Part shown: positions 1-8,850 of the stretch, in pieces
How the letters are laid out: every line of letters begins with the position of its first letter
How positions within the stretch are numbered: position 1 is the stretch's first letter
Origin: G963556115 sp963675945
Lineage (GTDB): Bacteria; Planctomycetota; SZUA-567
Direction of reading: 5' to 3'
NCBI GenBank assembly: GCA_963675945.1
Contig: OY780932.1
Span: 1,550,001-1,614,000, forward strand
DNA length: 64,000 nt
Translations under genes and position numbers: made by a program
The notes under the pieces: generated by a model
Database searches by the model: none
Seen by the model: only the letters and a program-made list of their open reading frames with translations
Told to the model about the DNA's origin: nothing

Positions 1-255
1 TGATTCAGCCAGCCATAACAAATTCCCCGCAAGACCGGCTTCATTCATCCCATCAGAAGAAGCAATATCCCATGATGTTGTAACTACACTTCCATATTTT
101 GAGGTCCATTTTATCACGGAGTTTTCTATTCGGCTATTCCGCTCCAAACCTCTTGGGAAAACCCATAAATTTGCAGGAATTTTTGTCTTCCAGTCCATTG
201 AGCGCGCAGTTATAATGATATCGTCAAGTCCTTTATAAACAATTCGTGTACACAT
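1..255 (-). CDS. Linear amide C-N hydrolase (choloylglycine hydrolase family), N-terminal part
   Basis: The reading frame starts at an ATG at 253-255 and stays open to the left edge, so only the first 85 residues are visible. It begins M-C, giving the N-terminal cysteine nucleophile of Ntn hydrolases after Met removal. Arg18 and Asp21, within TARSMDW, fall exactly where the bile-salt hydrolase / penicillin V acylase family has its catalytic Arg and Asp. A GMNEAGLAGN stretch near the visible end matches the family's conserved MNE-GL element. A purine-rich RBS (GAGG) lies about 12 bases upstream. Family members cleave amide bonds of conjugated bile acids, penicillin V or acyl-homoserine lactones; the substrate here cannot be told. 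The later Asn and Arg catalytic residues lie outside the window. Confidence 0.85.
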   Translation of the reverse strand, partial: MCTRIVYKGLDDIIITARSMDWKTKIPANLWVFPRGLERNSRIENSVIKWTSKYGSVVTTSWDIASSDGMNEAGLAGNLLWLAES

Positions 256-470
256 TATCTTCACGTCCTCTTGTCTTTTTCCAGTTTAAAGTTTCGGTAC
301 ATATTCTCAAATTATTTTCCATATTAATAAGAAAATTATATATCTTTGAATTTATCTTTCAATATAAATTAGTACTTTGTGAGACAAAGTATGTTTGGAT
401 AGCTGTTGAAAATTAATAGTGCAATTAATAAAGATTTTAGGAAACTTATTGTTAGTGCCTTAGAAATACT

Positions 471-868
471 GGACAGCGTTTGCCGGGGTACACGGGGTCT
501 TGCTGCCCGCAAAAGCCCTGGGAAAAGAGTTGCGAGAAAGTTTGAGGCTTGTTGGCTAAAGCGTGTAGACCTTCGGATTGAGGGTTCAGCTCTGGCTGAA
601 GTTTGGGCTTTCTACGCAGAGCGATATTCGAAACACCACTCCTCGGCGGCTTATGATTACGCTCTCAGCCGCTGCTCGTTTACTTGCAGCGTCTTCGACA
701 CACCTTTGGAAAAGGTGCACTCACTACTCGCCAACTCGCAGTTCGCATGCGTCCTCTTGGAAAACGTTCATGGTCTGAAATATTGCACCAGTTCATATTT
801 TCAGACATCTTGGGACAAATGAACGGGCTGCGAGATGCAGCCTCAGGCCTCAGCAAAGCTGAGGCCTG
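471..868 (+). repeat. Dispersed repeat, copy A (about 0.4 kb)
   Basis: Read on the plus strand, this segment aligns with the reverse complement of 40558-40886. Shared blocks are the stretch around 474-515, the block around 560-580 (GTGTAGACCTTCGG against CCTACACCTTCGGG), TACGCAGAGCG around 614-624, and the terminal GGGCTRC...GYAGCC plus TCAG-stem hairpins at 828-868. In the reverse strand both copies keep the same frame for a CG-x-QDPVYPGK peptide, with synonymous differences. It may be an old duplicated gene remnant or a structured RNA element. Confidence 0.6.
844..868 (-). terminator. Strong hairpin downstream of lipoprotein gene
   Basis: A perfect 11-bp stem (844-854 / 858-868) with an AAA loop lies 45 bases past the lipoprotein stop codon. 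There is no clear U-tract on the minus strand, so it may stop transcription poorly. It is also the terminal hairpin of repeat copy A. Confidence 0.5.
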
Positions 869-913
869 GAGTATTGGTGTTATTATAAAAACAGAAGAAT
901 TAATCGCGTTATT

Positions 914-1435
914 CTATTTGAGCAGTTTGCCTTTGGCGAGCAGTTTATCTTTGAGGCGTTCCTCGCTGTCTTCATCATTGAGTTTGGCGGTGACCACGGT
1001 CAGTCCGTTCATATTATCCGCAATAGTCAGGAATACGGTCTCACGCCCCTTCTTGAAGAAGTTCTCGACATTGTAATCATTGACAAATTTGCTGTGGATA
1101 AGCTTCCAGCCCGCCTCTTCCATCTCGTTGAGATACCATTGATTGGTCTCCCAGACATTCCAGATTCCAGCATATACCAGAGTGCCGAAACGCATTGAGC
1201 TTCCCTGGAAGGTCATGGTCTCCTCTTTATTCAGGCTGAACTCTTGTGGCGCGGGGATATCAGCAAACTGGACATTCTTTCTGACCTCAATCTGTGAGCC
1301 GATATCGGCCGAGTATGGGTGCTGGGCGCTGGGGTCGTCAACGTGGGGCACATAACTGGGATCATGGCAGCCTCCGGCAGTTAGCGCACCGAGAATGATG
1401 AGGGTCAGACCGATAGTATTGAGATTCTTTGGCAT
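914..1435 (-). CDS. Hypothetical lipoprotein
   Basis: A 173-residue protein. The start at 1435 (MPKNLNT) is chosen over an in-frame ATG five codons upstream because GGGAG sits 8-9 bases before it. Residues 1-22 form a lipoprotein signal peptide: Lys, then a hydrophobic core, then the lipobox TAGGC, so the mature protein should be lipidated on Cys and tethered to a membrane. The mature region contains a pattern GTLVYAG...WYLNEMEEAGWKL...FFKKGRETVFLTI, a compact alpha/beta fold seen in small PVC-group lipoproteins. The C-terminus is Lys-rich. It is monocistronic, with a hairpin just downstream. I do not recognise a named family and infer no function beyond the envelope location. Confidence 0.7.
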   Translation of the reverse strand: MPKNLNTIGLTLIILGALTAGGCHDPSYVPHVDDPSAQHPYSADIGSQIEVRKNVQFADIPAPQEFSLNKEETMTFQGSSMRFGTLVYAGIWNVWETNQWYLNEMEEAGWKLIHSKFVNDYNVENFFKKGRETVFLTIADNMNGLTVVTAKLNDEDSEERLKDKLLAKGKLLK

Positions 1436-1749
1436 TGAGTTGTCTCCCAAGTATGACTATTGCGTTAATATTATTATATCGACTAGGGCTATTATCGACA
1501 ATATTTGAAGATAAATCTAGTAAAAATATTAATGACAAACTCATTTTTAGACTGGTTTGGGATGGTAATGTGGCGAGTATTTTAGGACGATAGTCTCTTT
1601 TTTCGCAATTAAGTCTAAGTGGGGTTGGGAGTGGAGAGCGCTTTTAGGAGATAAGCGGAAAATTGCCGAGTATTACGCAGATTTGCAGTTGCTATAGTTT
1701 GCTGCATGCTTATAGTTTGTAGTATTACTATGCAGTATAGAGAATCAAT
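1436..1749. promoter_or_regulatory. Divergent intergenic region with candidate GGDEF promoter
   Basis: This 314-base region separates the leftward lipoprotein from the rightward GGDEF gene. The best plus-strand promoter candidate is TTGCTA (1689-1694), a 16-base spacer and TATAGT (1711-1716). The sequence around 1690-1720 repeats TATAGTTTG twice. I see no riboswitch and no small gene. Confidence 0.35.
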
Positions 1750-2910
1750 GTGGCTTGTTGGGCTTTAGTTCATTTTGGTGTTGTGTGTGGGTTGTTTTAT
1801 ATGTATAAATTATTTCCTTCTCAATTCTTCTTCGAGCCGGAGAAGGAGGAGAAGTTTATAGAATGGCTCTTTGACAAGGTCAAGACGCTCCTCTTGGTCG
1901 TCTGTGTGAATGTGGTCTTGACTCTGCTGATCTTCATTATAATTCAAGATTATGCGGTTGCGGCTTTTGAGACGGTGCTGATTTTGCGGGTGGTGATTAT
2001 TGCCGTGTCAGCTCTGCTCGGATTGTCTCTCATTTTTTTCAGGGCACTGCGGGCGCAACAGGTATTGTTTGCAGTGCTGATGGTTATTGCCTTCATGGCA
2101 AGTGTCGATACCTTTATCTGGGTGGGGCAGGTTGGGGTAATTGATTCTTCCGACCAGATGCTGTGTATAATTCTTTTTATGATTGTTCCTTTTCTAAATT
2201 CAGAGCATAAATTTTTTATTGGGGCGCTGTTGATCAGCGGGGTGGTGTTTACCGGGTATTACTATAATATTGCCGACTATTATTGGACAGTAGGTTATAT
2301 GTTGGTGGTATTTGCCTTTTCACTGGTTATTTATTATCAGTTTGATCTGTTGCTGCGTACTCAATTCAAAGCGGTTACCGAGGAGAGAGCGAAATCAAAT
2401 TATGATCAATTGACTGGGGTCTACAATCGTAAGGCTCTGGATTCATTCTTTGGTGGTGATCTGGATCGGGTCGGCCCGGGGCATCGCATAATTGTTGGTA
2501 TGCTGGATATCGATTTTTTTAAGAATTATAATGATACCTATGGCCATATCGCCGGTGACCGAATTCTAGAGCAGATCGCCAGGGCTCTGACCCTCTTTGA
2601 TTTTGACAAGGTATATCGTTTCGGGGGGGAGGAATTTCTCTTTACCTGGGTGATTGCCGAATCGAAGCTGGCACAGTTACCGGATATTTCCAGGGTGATC
2701 GAGAATTATAAGCATCCGCACCGCGCTTCAAAGGTAAGTGAGTATATTACGGTCTCGGTGGGGCTGGTAACGCTAGGGCAGAGTGTGATCGCTAGAAATA
2801 AGCAGGATAAGGAATTTGCTAATCGAGTGATTAGGCAGGCTGATGATAACCTTTATAAAGTAAAGCGTGAGGGTAGAAACGGAATGGCCTGTTCGGAGCT
2901 TGTAGAGTAA
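1750..2910 (+). CDS. Membrane-bound diguanylate cyclase (GGDEF)
   Basis: A 386-residue protein likely to make cyclic di-GMP from two GTP. Residues about 45-205 hold six or so hydrophobic segments (for example TLLLVVCVNVVLTLLIFIII), a MASE-like membrane sensor, followed by a GGDEF domain from about 220. The domain begins DQLTGVYNRKA, has the DIDFFKNYNDTYGH metal/nucleotide motif, and carries the active-site signature RFGGEEF near residue 300. The RxxD inhibitory site normally five residues before GGEEF is absent (the stretch there is LFDFDKVYR), so product inhibition is probably lost. The start is uncertain: GTG at 1750 or ATG at 1801, neither with a strong RBS. A bidirectional terminator follows. 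Confidence 0.85.
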   Translation: MACWALVHFGVVCGLFYMYKLFPSQFFFEPEKEEKFIEWLFDKVKTLLLVVCVNVVLTLLIFIIIQDYAVAAFETVLILRVVIIAVSALLGLSLIFFRALRAQQVLFAVLMVIAFMASVDTFIWVGQVGVIDSSDQMLCIILFMIVPFLNSEHKFFIGALLISGVVFTGYYYNIADYYWTVGYMLVVFAFSLVIYYQFDLLLRTQFKAVTEERAKSNYDQLTGVYNRKALDSFFGGDLDRVGPGHRIIVGMLDIDFFKNYNDTYGHIAGDRILEQIARALTLFDFDKVYRFGGEEFLFTWVIAESKLAQLPDISRVIENYKHPHRASKVSEYITVSVGLVTLGQSVIARNKQDKEFANRVIRQADDNLYKVKREGRNGMACSELVE

Positions 2911-2944
2911 GGTAGAGAGGTTCTGGGGTTGAGGTTTCATTAGT

Positions 2945-2982
2945 AAACAGGCTTGACTCCCGGGTAAGAGACAAGCCTGTTT
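2945..2982. terminator. Bidirectional intrinsic terminator
   Basis: An 11-bp perfect stem (2945-2955 / 2972-2982) with a 16-base loop ends in TTTT on the plus strand. It lies between the convergent GGDEF and pyrG genes and can serve both. Confidence 0.75.
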
Positions 2983-3014
2983 TATGAATATTAAGGGGTG
3001 TGTTGTTGCCGGTA

Positions 3015-4643
3015 TCAGGAGATGGTCTTGCCGGCTATCTTGAAGGCTTCGGTGATGAAACCTTTGAAGAGCGGATGCGCCTTGGTGGGGCGGCTCTTGA
3101 ACTCGGGGTGAGCCTGGGTCGCGATGAAGAAGGGGTGATCTGGGAGCTCGATAATCTCGACTAATCTGCTGTCTGGGTTCCAGCCTGAGATGATCATTCC
3201 GTGTTGTTCCAGAATTGCAGTCTTCTTCGGGTTAACCTCGTAGCGGTGGCGGTGGCGTTCCCGGATGACATCCCGGTCGTAGTAAGAATGGGCTTTGCAG
3301 TCTTTGCGTAGTTCGCAGGCAAAGGCTCCCAGGCGCATGGAGCCGCCTTTCATCGTAACCTTCTGCTGTGAATCCATCAGTCCGACATAGACATTGTCCA
3401 GACTGGCTACTTCTCCTTCTTCTATCCATTCGGCACTGATGGCATCGGCTTGTCCGCAGACATTCCGGGCATACTCAATAACCGCGCATTGCAGGCCGTA
3501 ACAGAGGCCGAGAAACGGTATCTTGTTCTCTCGTGCCCAGCGGATTGCTTGCATCTTGCCCTCGGTACCGCGACGGCCAAAACCTCCAGGTATAAGTACG
3601 CCGCCGACGCCATTGAGCATCTCGGCGGCTCCATTATTTTCGATATCTTCAGCTTCGATCTTACGGAAGGTGACGTCTGACTCAATCGCAATGCCAGCGT
3701 GGGCTAGTGCCTCGTAGACCGATTTATAGCTGTCGGTGAGTGAGGTGTATTTGCCGACTACGGCGATCTCCACCTTTTTCTGGAAGTGAATTACCGTCTG
3801 CACCATACTCTTCCAGTCGGAGAGCTCAGGCTCTCTGTCGGTAAGGTCGAAGTAGGAGCAGATCTTGTTGGCTACACCCTGGCGCTCCAACATGAGCGGA
3901 ACCTCGTAGATGGTATGGTCGACATCCTTCTCCATGATAACCTCGTCGCTATGGACATTGCAGAAGAGGGCGATCTTACGGCACTCGTCACGCCCGACCT
4001 CGACCTCAGTGCGGCAGACCAGCATGTCGGGCTGGATCCCGTATTCTCGGAGTTTCTGTACCGAGTGCTGGGTCGGTTTGGTCTTGATCTCACCCGAAGC
4101 CTTGAGGAAGGGGATGAGGGTGAGATGGATGAACATGACATCGTTCAGCTTTCGTTCCAGGGAGAACTGACGGAAGGCCTCGATGTACGGCAGACCCTCG
4201 ATATCACCTACGGTTCCGCCGAGTTCGACCAGAATGACATCTACATCTGGCGCTTCCAACTGGCTGAATGAATCTTTGATAGCGTTGGTAATATGAGGGA
4301 TGACCTGAACGGTGCCGCCGAGGAATTCACCGCGACGTTCACGGTTTATGACATCCATATAGATTTTACCAGTAGTTATGTTGGAACTCTGGCTCATGTT
4401 CCGGTCGGTGAAGCGTTCGTAGTGTCCGAGATCCAGATCGGTTTCGGCGCCGTCATTAGTAACAAAGACCTCGCCGTGCTGGAAGGGATTCATTGTCCCC
4501 GGATCAACATTGATATATGGATCCAGCTTCTGCATTCTGATGTTCAGCCCCCGGCTTCGAAGCAGAAGTCCGATTGAGGCTGAAGTCAGCCCTTTGCCCA
4601 GCGAAGATACTACACCGCCCGTAATAAAGATAAATTTACTCAC
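3015..4643 (-). CDS. pyrG: CTP synthase
   Basis: A 542-residue enzyme converting UTP to CTP with ATP and glutamine. The N-terminal synthetase domain opens SKFIFITGGVVSSLGKG and contains KLDPYINVDPGTMNPFQHGE. The C-terminal class I amidotransferase domain has the nucleophile elbow GLCYGLQ (near residue 380; most relatives have C-L-G at this point) and a terminal HPE. I place the start at the GTG at 4643, because GGAG lies 9-10 bases upstream and the protein then begins like other CTP synthases. An in-frame ATG eight codons upstream (4667) has no better RBS. It stands alone, convergent with the GGDEF gene. Length and motifs are normal for the family. Confidence 0.97.
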   Translation of the reverse strand: MSKFIFITGGVVSSLGKGLTSASIGLLLRSRGLNIRMQKLDPYINVDPGTMNPFQHGEVFVTNDGAETDLDLGHYERFTDRNMSQSSNITTGKIYMDVINRERRGEFLGGTVQVIPHITNAIKDSFSQLEAPDVDVILVELGGTVGDIEGLPYIEAFRQFSLERKLNDVMFIHLTLIPFLKASGEIKTKPTQHSVQKLREYGIQPDMLVCRTEVEVGRDECRKIALFCNVHSDEVIMEKDVDHTIYEVPLMLERQGVANKICSYFDLTDREPELSDWKSMVQTVIHFQKKVEIAVVGKYTSLTDSYKSVYEALAHAGIAIESDVTFRKIEAEDIENNGAAEMLNGVGGVLIPGGFGRRGTEGKMQAIRWARENKIPFLGLCYGLQCAVIEYARNVCGQADAISAEWIEEGEVASLDNVYVGLMDSQQKVTMKGGSMRLGAFACELRKDCKAHSYYDRDVIRERHRHRYEVNPKKTAILEQHGMIISGWNPDSRLVEIIELPDHPFFIATQAHPEFKSRPTKAHPLFKGFITEAFKIAGKTIS

Positions 4644-4853
4644 TCTGCCTAGCTCCCAACTATACATTAGCCTGTCATAAAATTACATTCATGGTTAATT
4701 ATCATGATTTTACAAAAATTGACAAGAGAGAACTGGGATTATTAGCATAGATTTGATATATTTGCTGATTAAATCTGAAAAAGATGCTGATTTTATTCAG
4801 CATTTCGCTAAAATTAAGTATATTTTTTCGGGGAAAATTGAAGGATGGAGAGT

Positions 4854-5396
4854 ATGGCTGAAATCAAACTGCCGCCACCGGTTCGCTTTATTACTGGTAT
4901 TCTAGCCTCGGATAGCGCAGCATTAACGCTGGCGCAGGAGTATATTGCCCGGATTTGGGGTGAACCGGATTTGGTCTCGGAGATTCTGCCTTTTGGCTAT
5001 TCACAGTATTATCGGAATGAGGCGGGAGGGAATATTCTTCGGCGTTTTCTGGCTTTTGCCTATCCCTTTGACCGCGAGGAATTGGTCAAGCGTAAGCTTG
5101 AGGCTAACCGGCTGGAAGAGGAGCTCGCGGTTCGGCTGGATAACGATTTGGTTCGACCGGTGAATATAGATCCGGGGTATCTAGCTCCGGAGAAGCTGGT
5201 ACTCGCCAGTTGTAAGAATTTCGCGCATCGGATATATCTGGGCAGCGGAATATTCGCTGAGGTTACCCTGCTCTATAAGGCAGGCAGGTTTCAGCCGCTG
5301 GAGTGGACCTTCCCGGACTATGCCAGTGGTGATTATTATACGTTTTTTTATCGAGTCAGAGAGAGGTTGATGCAGGAGTCAGGCGCTAATGGATAG
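4854..5396 (+). CDS. DUF4416 family protein
   Basis: A 180-residue soluble protein matching DUF4416: an N-terminal VRFITGILASD strand, then SEILPFGYSQYY, RRFLAFAYP, NIDPGYL and HRIYLGSGIFAEVTLLY in the usual order, ending with an aromatic WTFPDY element. I prefer the ATG at 4854 (MAEIKLP) because AAGG at 4841-4844 is spaced nine bases from it; an ATG at 4845 is too close. The family has no established reaction. The last eight bases overlap the start of the WalJ-type hydrolase, which suggests translational coupling and a shared transcript. Confidence 0.85.
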   Translation: MAEIKLPPPVRFITGILASDSAALTLAQEYIARIWGEPDLVSEILPFGYSQYYRNEAGGNILRRFLAFAYPFDREELVKRKLEANRLEEELAVRLDNDLVRPVNIDPGYLAPEKLVLASCKNFAHRIYLGSGIFAEVTLLYKAGRFQPLEWTFPDYASGDYYTFFYRVRERLMQESGANG

Positions 5397-6168
5397 CTAT
5401 AAGGTCTGGACACTGGCGAGCGGGTCGTCGGGTAATTCAGTTTATTTTGAGGCAGAGGATGCGGCGATACTCGTTGATGCTGGAATCAGCGCCAAGGCAG
5501 TGGTCGCGGCGATTGCGGCAGTTGGAGGAGAGGGCAGTAAGCTCAAAGCGATATTTCTGACGCATAGCCATTCCGATCATATCCGCGGAGCCGGGGTGGT
5601 GGCGCGAAAGTTCGGGGTGCCGGTGTATGCGACGCGGGAGACCTATGAATATTGTGCGCGCCGCTTGGGTAGAGGGGTGGAGTACCGGATAATCCGTACT
5701 TCCGAGTCGGTAGCGGTTGGAGGTTTTAACGTCAGTACTATCCCTACCCCGCATGACGCCGAGGGCTCGGTGGCGTTCATTTTGGAACGGGGGGGGAGCA
5801 GCTGCGGGGTGTTGACCGATTTGGGGCATGTCTTCTACAAGCTGGAGAAGGTTATTTCTGATCTTGACGGGGTGATCCTTGAGAGTAACTATGACCCGCA
5901 TATGCTCGAAACGGGTTCTTATCCTTATTACCTGAAGCAGCGCATAAGCTCCAAGTCGGGGCATATCTCCAATGAACAGGCGGCATCTCTCCTCCTCAAT
6001 AGTCAGGGATCACGCCTGAAGACGGTACTACTGGCGCATCTGAGCAAGGAGAATAATACCCCGGAGCAGGCACTCAAATGCCACCGGGAGGTGTTGGCTG
6101 ACTCAGGAAAGGACTTCAGACTCATGGTTGCACCGCGGAGTGAGCCGTCGGAACCGCTCTGCTTTTGA
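5389..6168 (+). CDS. MBL-fold metallohydrolase, YycJ/WalJ family
   Basis: A 259-residue single-domain metallo-beta-lactamase-fold hydrolase. It opens with VWTLASGSSGNS, the hallmark of the WalJ/YycJ subfamily, then ILVDAG, and the dinuclear metal motif LTHSHSDH at about residues 58-65. Further metal ligands are TPHDAEGS (His), GVLTDLGH and the C-terminal LAHLSKENN. WalJ-type proteins are 5'-3' exonucleases linked to mismatch repair and genome maintenance in Firmicutes; activity here is inferred. The gene overlaps the upstream DUF4416 gene by eight bases. The C-terminus ends without extra domains. Confidence 0.88.
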   Translation: MDSYKVWTLASGSSGNSVYFEAEDAAILVDAGISAKAVVAAIAAVGGEGSKLKAIFLTHSHSDHIRGAGVVARKFGVPVYATRETYEYCARRLGRGVEYRIIRTSESVAVGGFNVSTIPTPHDAEGSVAFILERGGSSCGVLTDLGHVFYKLEKVISDLDGVILESNYDPHMLETGSYPYYLKQRISSKSGHISNEQAASLLLNSQGSRLKTVLLAHLSKENNTPEQALKCHREVLADSGKDFRLMVAPRSEPSEPLCF

Positions 6169-6321
6169 AGCCAGATGTACGTTGCAGTATAATTAGGGGT
6201 ATTGTTCACTCCTGATATATAAAGTCTTTGGCAAAAAACTTGGAAATACTATTTAGATAGTTATAAAAAATTGTAGTATATAGTGCATTGGTATGTATTC
6301 GATGTAGAAGGAAAGAAGATT

Positions 6322-7857
6322 ATGTTGGCGCGGCTGGCTTCGATAGCGATTGTAGGGATAGATGCGATACCGGTAGAGGTAGAGCTGGATGTAAGTCCGG
6401 GGATGGTGGGGCTGCGCATGGTGGGGCTGGCGGATAAGGCGGTACAGGAGGCGGCCGAGCGGGTGCAGTCGGCGCTCAAGAATAATAAGTATACCTTTCC
6501 GCAGAAGAAGATGATTGTTAATCTCGCCCCGGCAGAACTCAAGAAGGAGGGGGCGGTATATGATTTGCCGATTGCACTGGGGATAATGCTCGCCTCAGAG
6601 CAGCTGGTCAGCGCGGTGGTGCAGGATTATTTGATACTCGGCGAGTTGGCACTTGATGGGGAACTACGGGGGGTGCGTGGGGTATTGGCGGCGGCAATAA
6701 CCGCCAAACAGCGTGGTTACCGCGGTATAATTATTCCGGCGTGCAATGCGGCGGAGGCAGTGGCGCTGGCCGGTGATATTGAGATTATCGCAGTACGAAA
6801 TCTGGAGGAGGCGGTCGGATTTTTGGCGGGAGAGTTTATCCCTCCTGAGTCGGAGTGCAGTCTTGAAGCCGATGCAGCGGCGCAGCAGCAGGTGAAGCTC
6901 TGTTTTTCCGATGTGCGCGGGCAGGAACAGATCAAGCGGGCTATGGAGATAGCGGCGGCGGGGGGGCATAATATCCTGGTAATGGGGCCTCCGGGATCGG
7001 GTAAGACGATGAGTGCGCAGCGACTGCCGACAATTTTGCCGGAATTGGATTTTGCCGAGTCGCTGGAGGTTACCAAAATCTATTCGGTAGCTGGTGAATT
7101 ACCTCCAAGTTCTGGGCTTATCAGGCAGCGTCCGTTTCGGGCGCCGCATCATAGCGCGAGTATGGCCGGAATAATCGGCGGCGGGACTATCCCCCGGCCT
7201 GGGGAGATCTCTCTAGCGCATCGCGGAGTATTATTTTTGGATGAAGCGCCGGAGTTTTCACGGGGAGTACTGGAGACCTTGCGCCAGCCTCTGGAGGACG
7301 GGAAGGTAACGATTTCGCGGGCGGCGCAGTCGACAGATTATCCGGCAGAGTTTATGCTGGTGGTCTCAATGAATATGTGTCCCTGCGGCAAACGCGGTGA
7401 CCGAAAGAAGGCGTGTAAATGCTCCGAGGGGATGATTGAGCGCTATATGAACAAGCTGTCGGGGCCGCTTATGGACAGGATTGATATCCATGTGCAGGCG
7501 CCGGTAGTAGAGTATTCAGAGTTGCGTGGGCCACGTACGGGGGAGACCTCGGCGGCAATAGCCCTGCGGGTACAGGCGGCGCGTCAGCGTCAGTTCGAAC
7601 GCTTTGGTGCGCGAGTCGGGGTGATCAATGCTGGGATGAATTCACATGATATCGAAGAATTCTGCCGGCTGGATCAGGGGTGTGAACTCCTCCTGAAGCA
7701 GGCAATCGACAATCTTGGGCTCTCGGCTCGGGCGTATACCCGGGTACTCAAGGTGGCGCGGACAATTGCCGATCTGGCCGGGGCGCAGACTATCGCTATC
7801 GAGCACCTATCTGAAGCGATACAATACCGGATTGTCGACCGGAAGTCTACTCTTTGA
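6322..7857 (+). CDS. comM: YifB/ComM family Mg-chelatase-like AAA+ ATPase
   Basis: A 511-residue protein. The start at 6322 (MLARLASIAIVGID) has AAGGAAAG just upstream and matches usual N-termini; a longer frame from 6283 is rejected. The N-terminal ChlI-like domain (VEVELDVSPGMVGLRMVGLADKAV written in two parts: VEVELDVSPG, then GLADKAVQE) is followed by an AAA+ core with Walker A GPPGSGKT near residue 222, Walker B GVLFLDEAPEF and a zinc-binding NMCPCGKRGD...CKCS insert. ComM is a bidirectional helicase promoting branch migration during natural transformation, so DNA uptake or recombination is implied. Its 3' end overlaps the convergent pseudopilin gene by 11 bases. Confidence 0.93.
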   Translation: MLARLASIAIVGIDAIPVEVELDVSPGMVGLRMVGLADKAVQEAAERVQSALKNNKYTFPQKKMIVNLAPAELKKEGAVYDLPIALGIMLASEQLVSAVVQDYLILGELALDGELRGVRGVLAAAITAKQRGYRGIIIPACNAAEAVALAGDIEIIAVRNLEEAVGFLAGEFIPPESECSLEADAAAQQQVKLCFSDVRGQEQIKRAMEIAAAGGHNILVMGPPGSGKTMSAQRLPTILPELDFAESLEVTKIYSVAGELPPSSGLIRQRPFRAPHHSASMAGIIGGGTIPRPGEISLAHRGVLFLDEAPEFSRGVLETLRQPLEDGKVTISRAAQSTDYPAEFMLVVSMNMCPCGKRGDRKKACKCSEGMIERYMNKLSGPLMDRIDIHVQAPVVEYSELRGPRTGETSAAIALRVQAARQRQFERFGARVGVINAGMNSHDIEEFCRLDQGCELLLKQAIDNLGLSARAYTRVLKVARTIADLAGAQTIAIEHLSEAIQYRIVDRKSTL

Positions 7858-8650
7858 CCGGGGGCACACCGCCGATGACCGAGAGCTTGCTGGTCTGAGT
7901 CTGCCGGGTGATGATATCCGTGCTGAGACGTTTGAAATTCGGGTCGATACCGGCACTCTCACTGAGCCAGATATCATTGGTATCGGTGGCGCCGTTGACC
8001 GTGTAGTCTTCCGCACAGCTCTTGACCTGCCCATCGGCGAATAAGGCGTTTGCTCCGCCTACAAAGACAAATTTGCCGTTCTTGACATAATCACCGTGGT
8101 TGGTGGAGTACCCCAGGGAGTTGTTGCCGTCGGCTACTGCTGCGTCACCGGCGATAACCCGGTCTTTATGATTGTGCTTCTGGTACCTATAGGTAAAGAG
8201 GTATGAACTCATGACCTCGCCCTTACGGTTGCGCAGAACCAGATCTGAGAACTTGAGATCCTTCTTCTGGGCGTAGTACAGGAGGTTCTTTGGCGCTTGC
8301 GGGTCGGCAGAGAATTCGGCCACGGGATCGCCCCCTACCGGGCAGGTGACCTGTTCCGCGCTGGTGATCGAACCGGCTCTGACTAGAGCGATAAGAGGGA
8401 TAAGGGTCGCCTCCGGTGACATCTCCTGCTCCGGGGTGAGCTTGATAATATCGGCGATAGCCGGATTATTCGGCGATTTGTTGTAGCGGTTCAGGTAGAA
8501 GCCGATCTTGCCGAGCTTCTCTACACACCTGGCATTGAGTGCGTCTTTACGCGACTGTAGCAGGTGTGAGGCGAGCAGCATGGTCGCTACCACTGCCACG
8601 GCAATGATAAATAGTAGTTCGATGAGTGATAGTCCTCGGAAGATCTTCAT
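7847..8650 (-). CDS. Type II secretion-type pseudopilin with H-X9-DG signature
   Basis: A 267-residue protein. The N-terminus is a class III signal, MKIFRG followed by LSLIELL, for cleavage after Gly6 by prepilin peptidase. It retains Glu at mature position 5 and a hydrophobic helix to about residue 30. Near residue 195-210 it carries HGDYVKNGKFVFVGGANALFADG, here in parts HGDYVKNGKF and VGGANALFADG; this is the H-X9-DG processing-associated signature typical of Lentisphaerota and Planctomycetes. Such proteins are exported, assemble in pseudopilus-like systems, and are often present in many copies per genome. It is monocistronic and converges with comM. Confidence 0.9.
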   Translation of the reverse strand: MKIFRGLSLIELLFIIAVAVVATMLLASHLLQSRKDALNARCVEKLGKIGFYLNRYNKSPNNPAIADIIKLTPEQEMSPEATLIPLIALVRAGSITSAEQVTCPVGGDPVAEFSADPQAPKNLLYYAQKKDLKFSDLVLRNRKGEVMSSYLFTYRYQKHNHKDRVIAGDAAVADGNNSLGYSTNHGDYVKNGKFVFVGGANALFADGQVKSCAEDYTVNGATDTNDIWLSESAGIDPNFKRLSTDIITRQTQTSKLSVIGGVPPVKE

Positions 8651-8776
8651 TGTTCTCTACTGTATCCCAATGGGTGGATTAATTTGTAATGTCGTTGAAC
8701 TCTAATTTAAATTTATGACATTCTATTATCGGGAATGTGTCGGGTATTTCTAGGGGAAAATTGGGAAAATAAAGAA

Positions 8777-8812
8777 TGACGACTCTGAATCACGGAAAAT
8801 TCAGAGCCGTCA
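8777..8812 (-). terminator. Terminator of the glutamine synthetase operon
   Basis: A 14-bp stem with one mismatch (8777-8790 / 8799-8812) and an eight-base loop lies about 40 bases after the glutamine synthetase stop codon. On the minus strand it is followed by a T-rich run (ATTCTTTATTTT). Confidence 0.8.
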
Positions 8813-8850
8813 CCGTACTTATGTGTTTACTGGTTTGGTTGGTGCTGCAA

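Larger units (their letters stand above)
256..913. other. Intergenic region with repeat copy A
   Basis: No convincing gene. A 7-bp inverted repeat (374-380 / 384-390) lies in AT-rich DNA between the hydrolase start and the repeat. From about 471 to 868 the sequence is an imperfect inverted copy of 40558-40886. A 138-codon frame at 406-822 on the plus strand has no RBS, no family resemblance and overlaps the repeat, so I do not call it a gene. Confidence 0.6.

Noticed and set aside
406..822. 138-codon open frame on the plus strand
   Set aside because: It lies within repeat copy A, has no RBS and resembles no family; the coding-like frame of the repeat is on the other strand.
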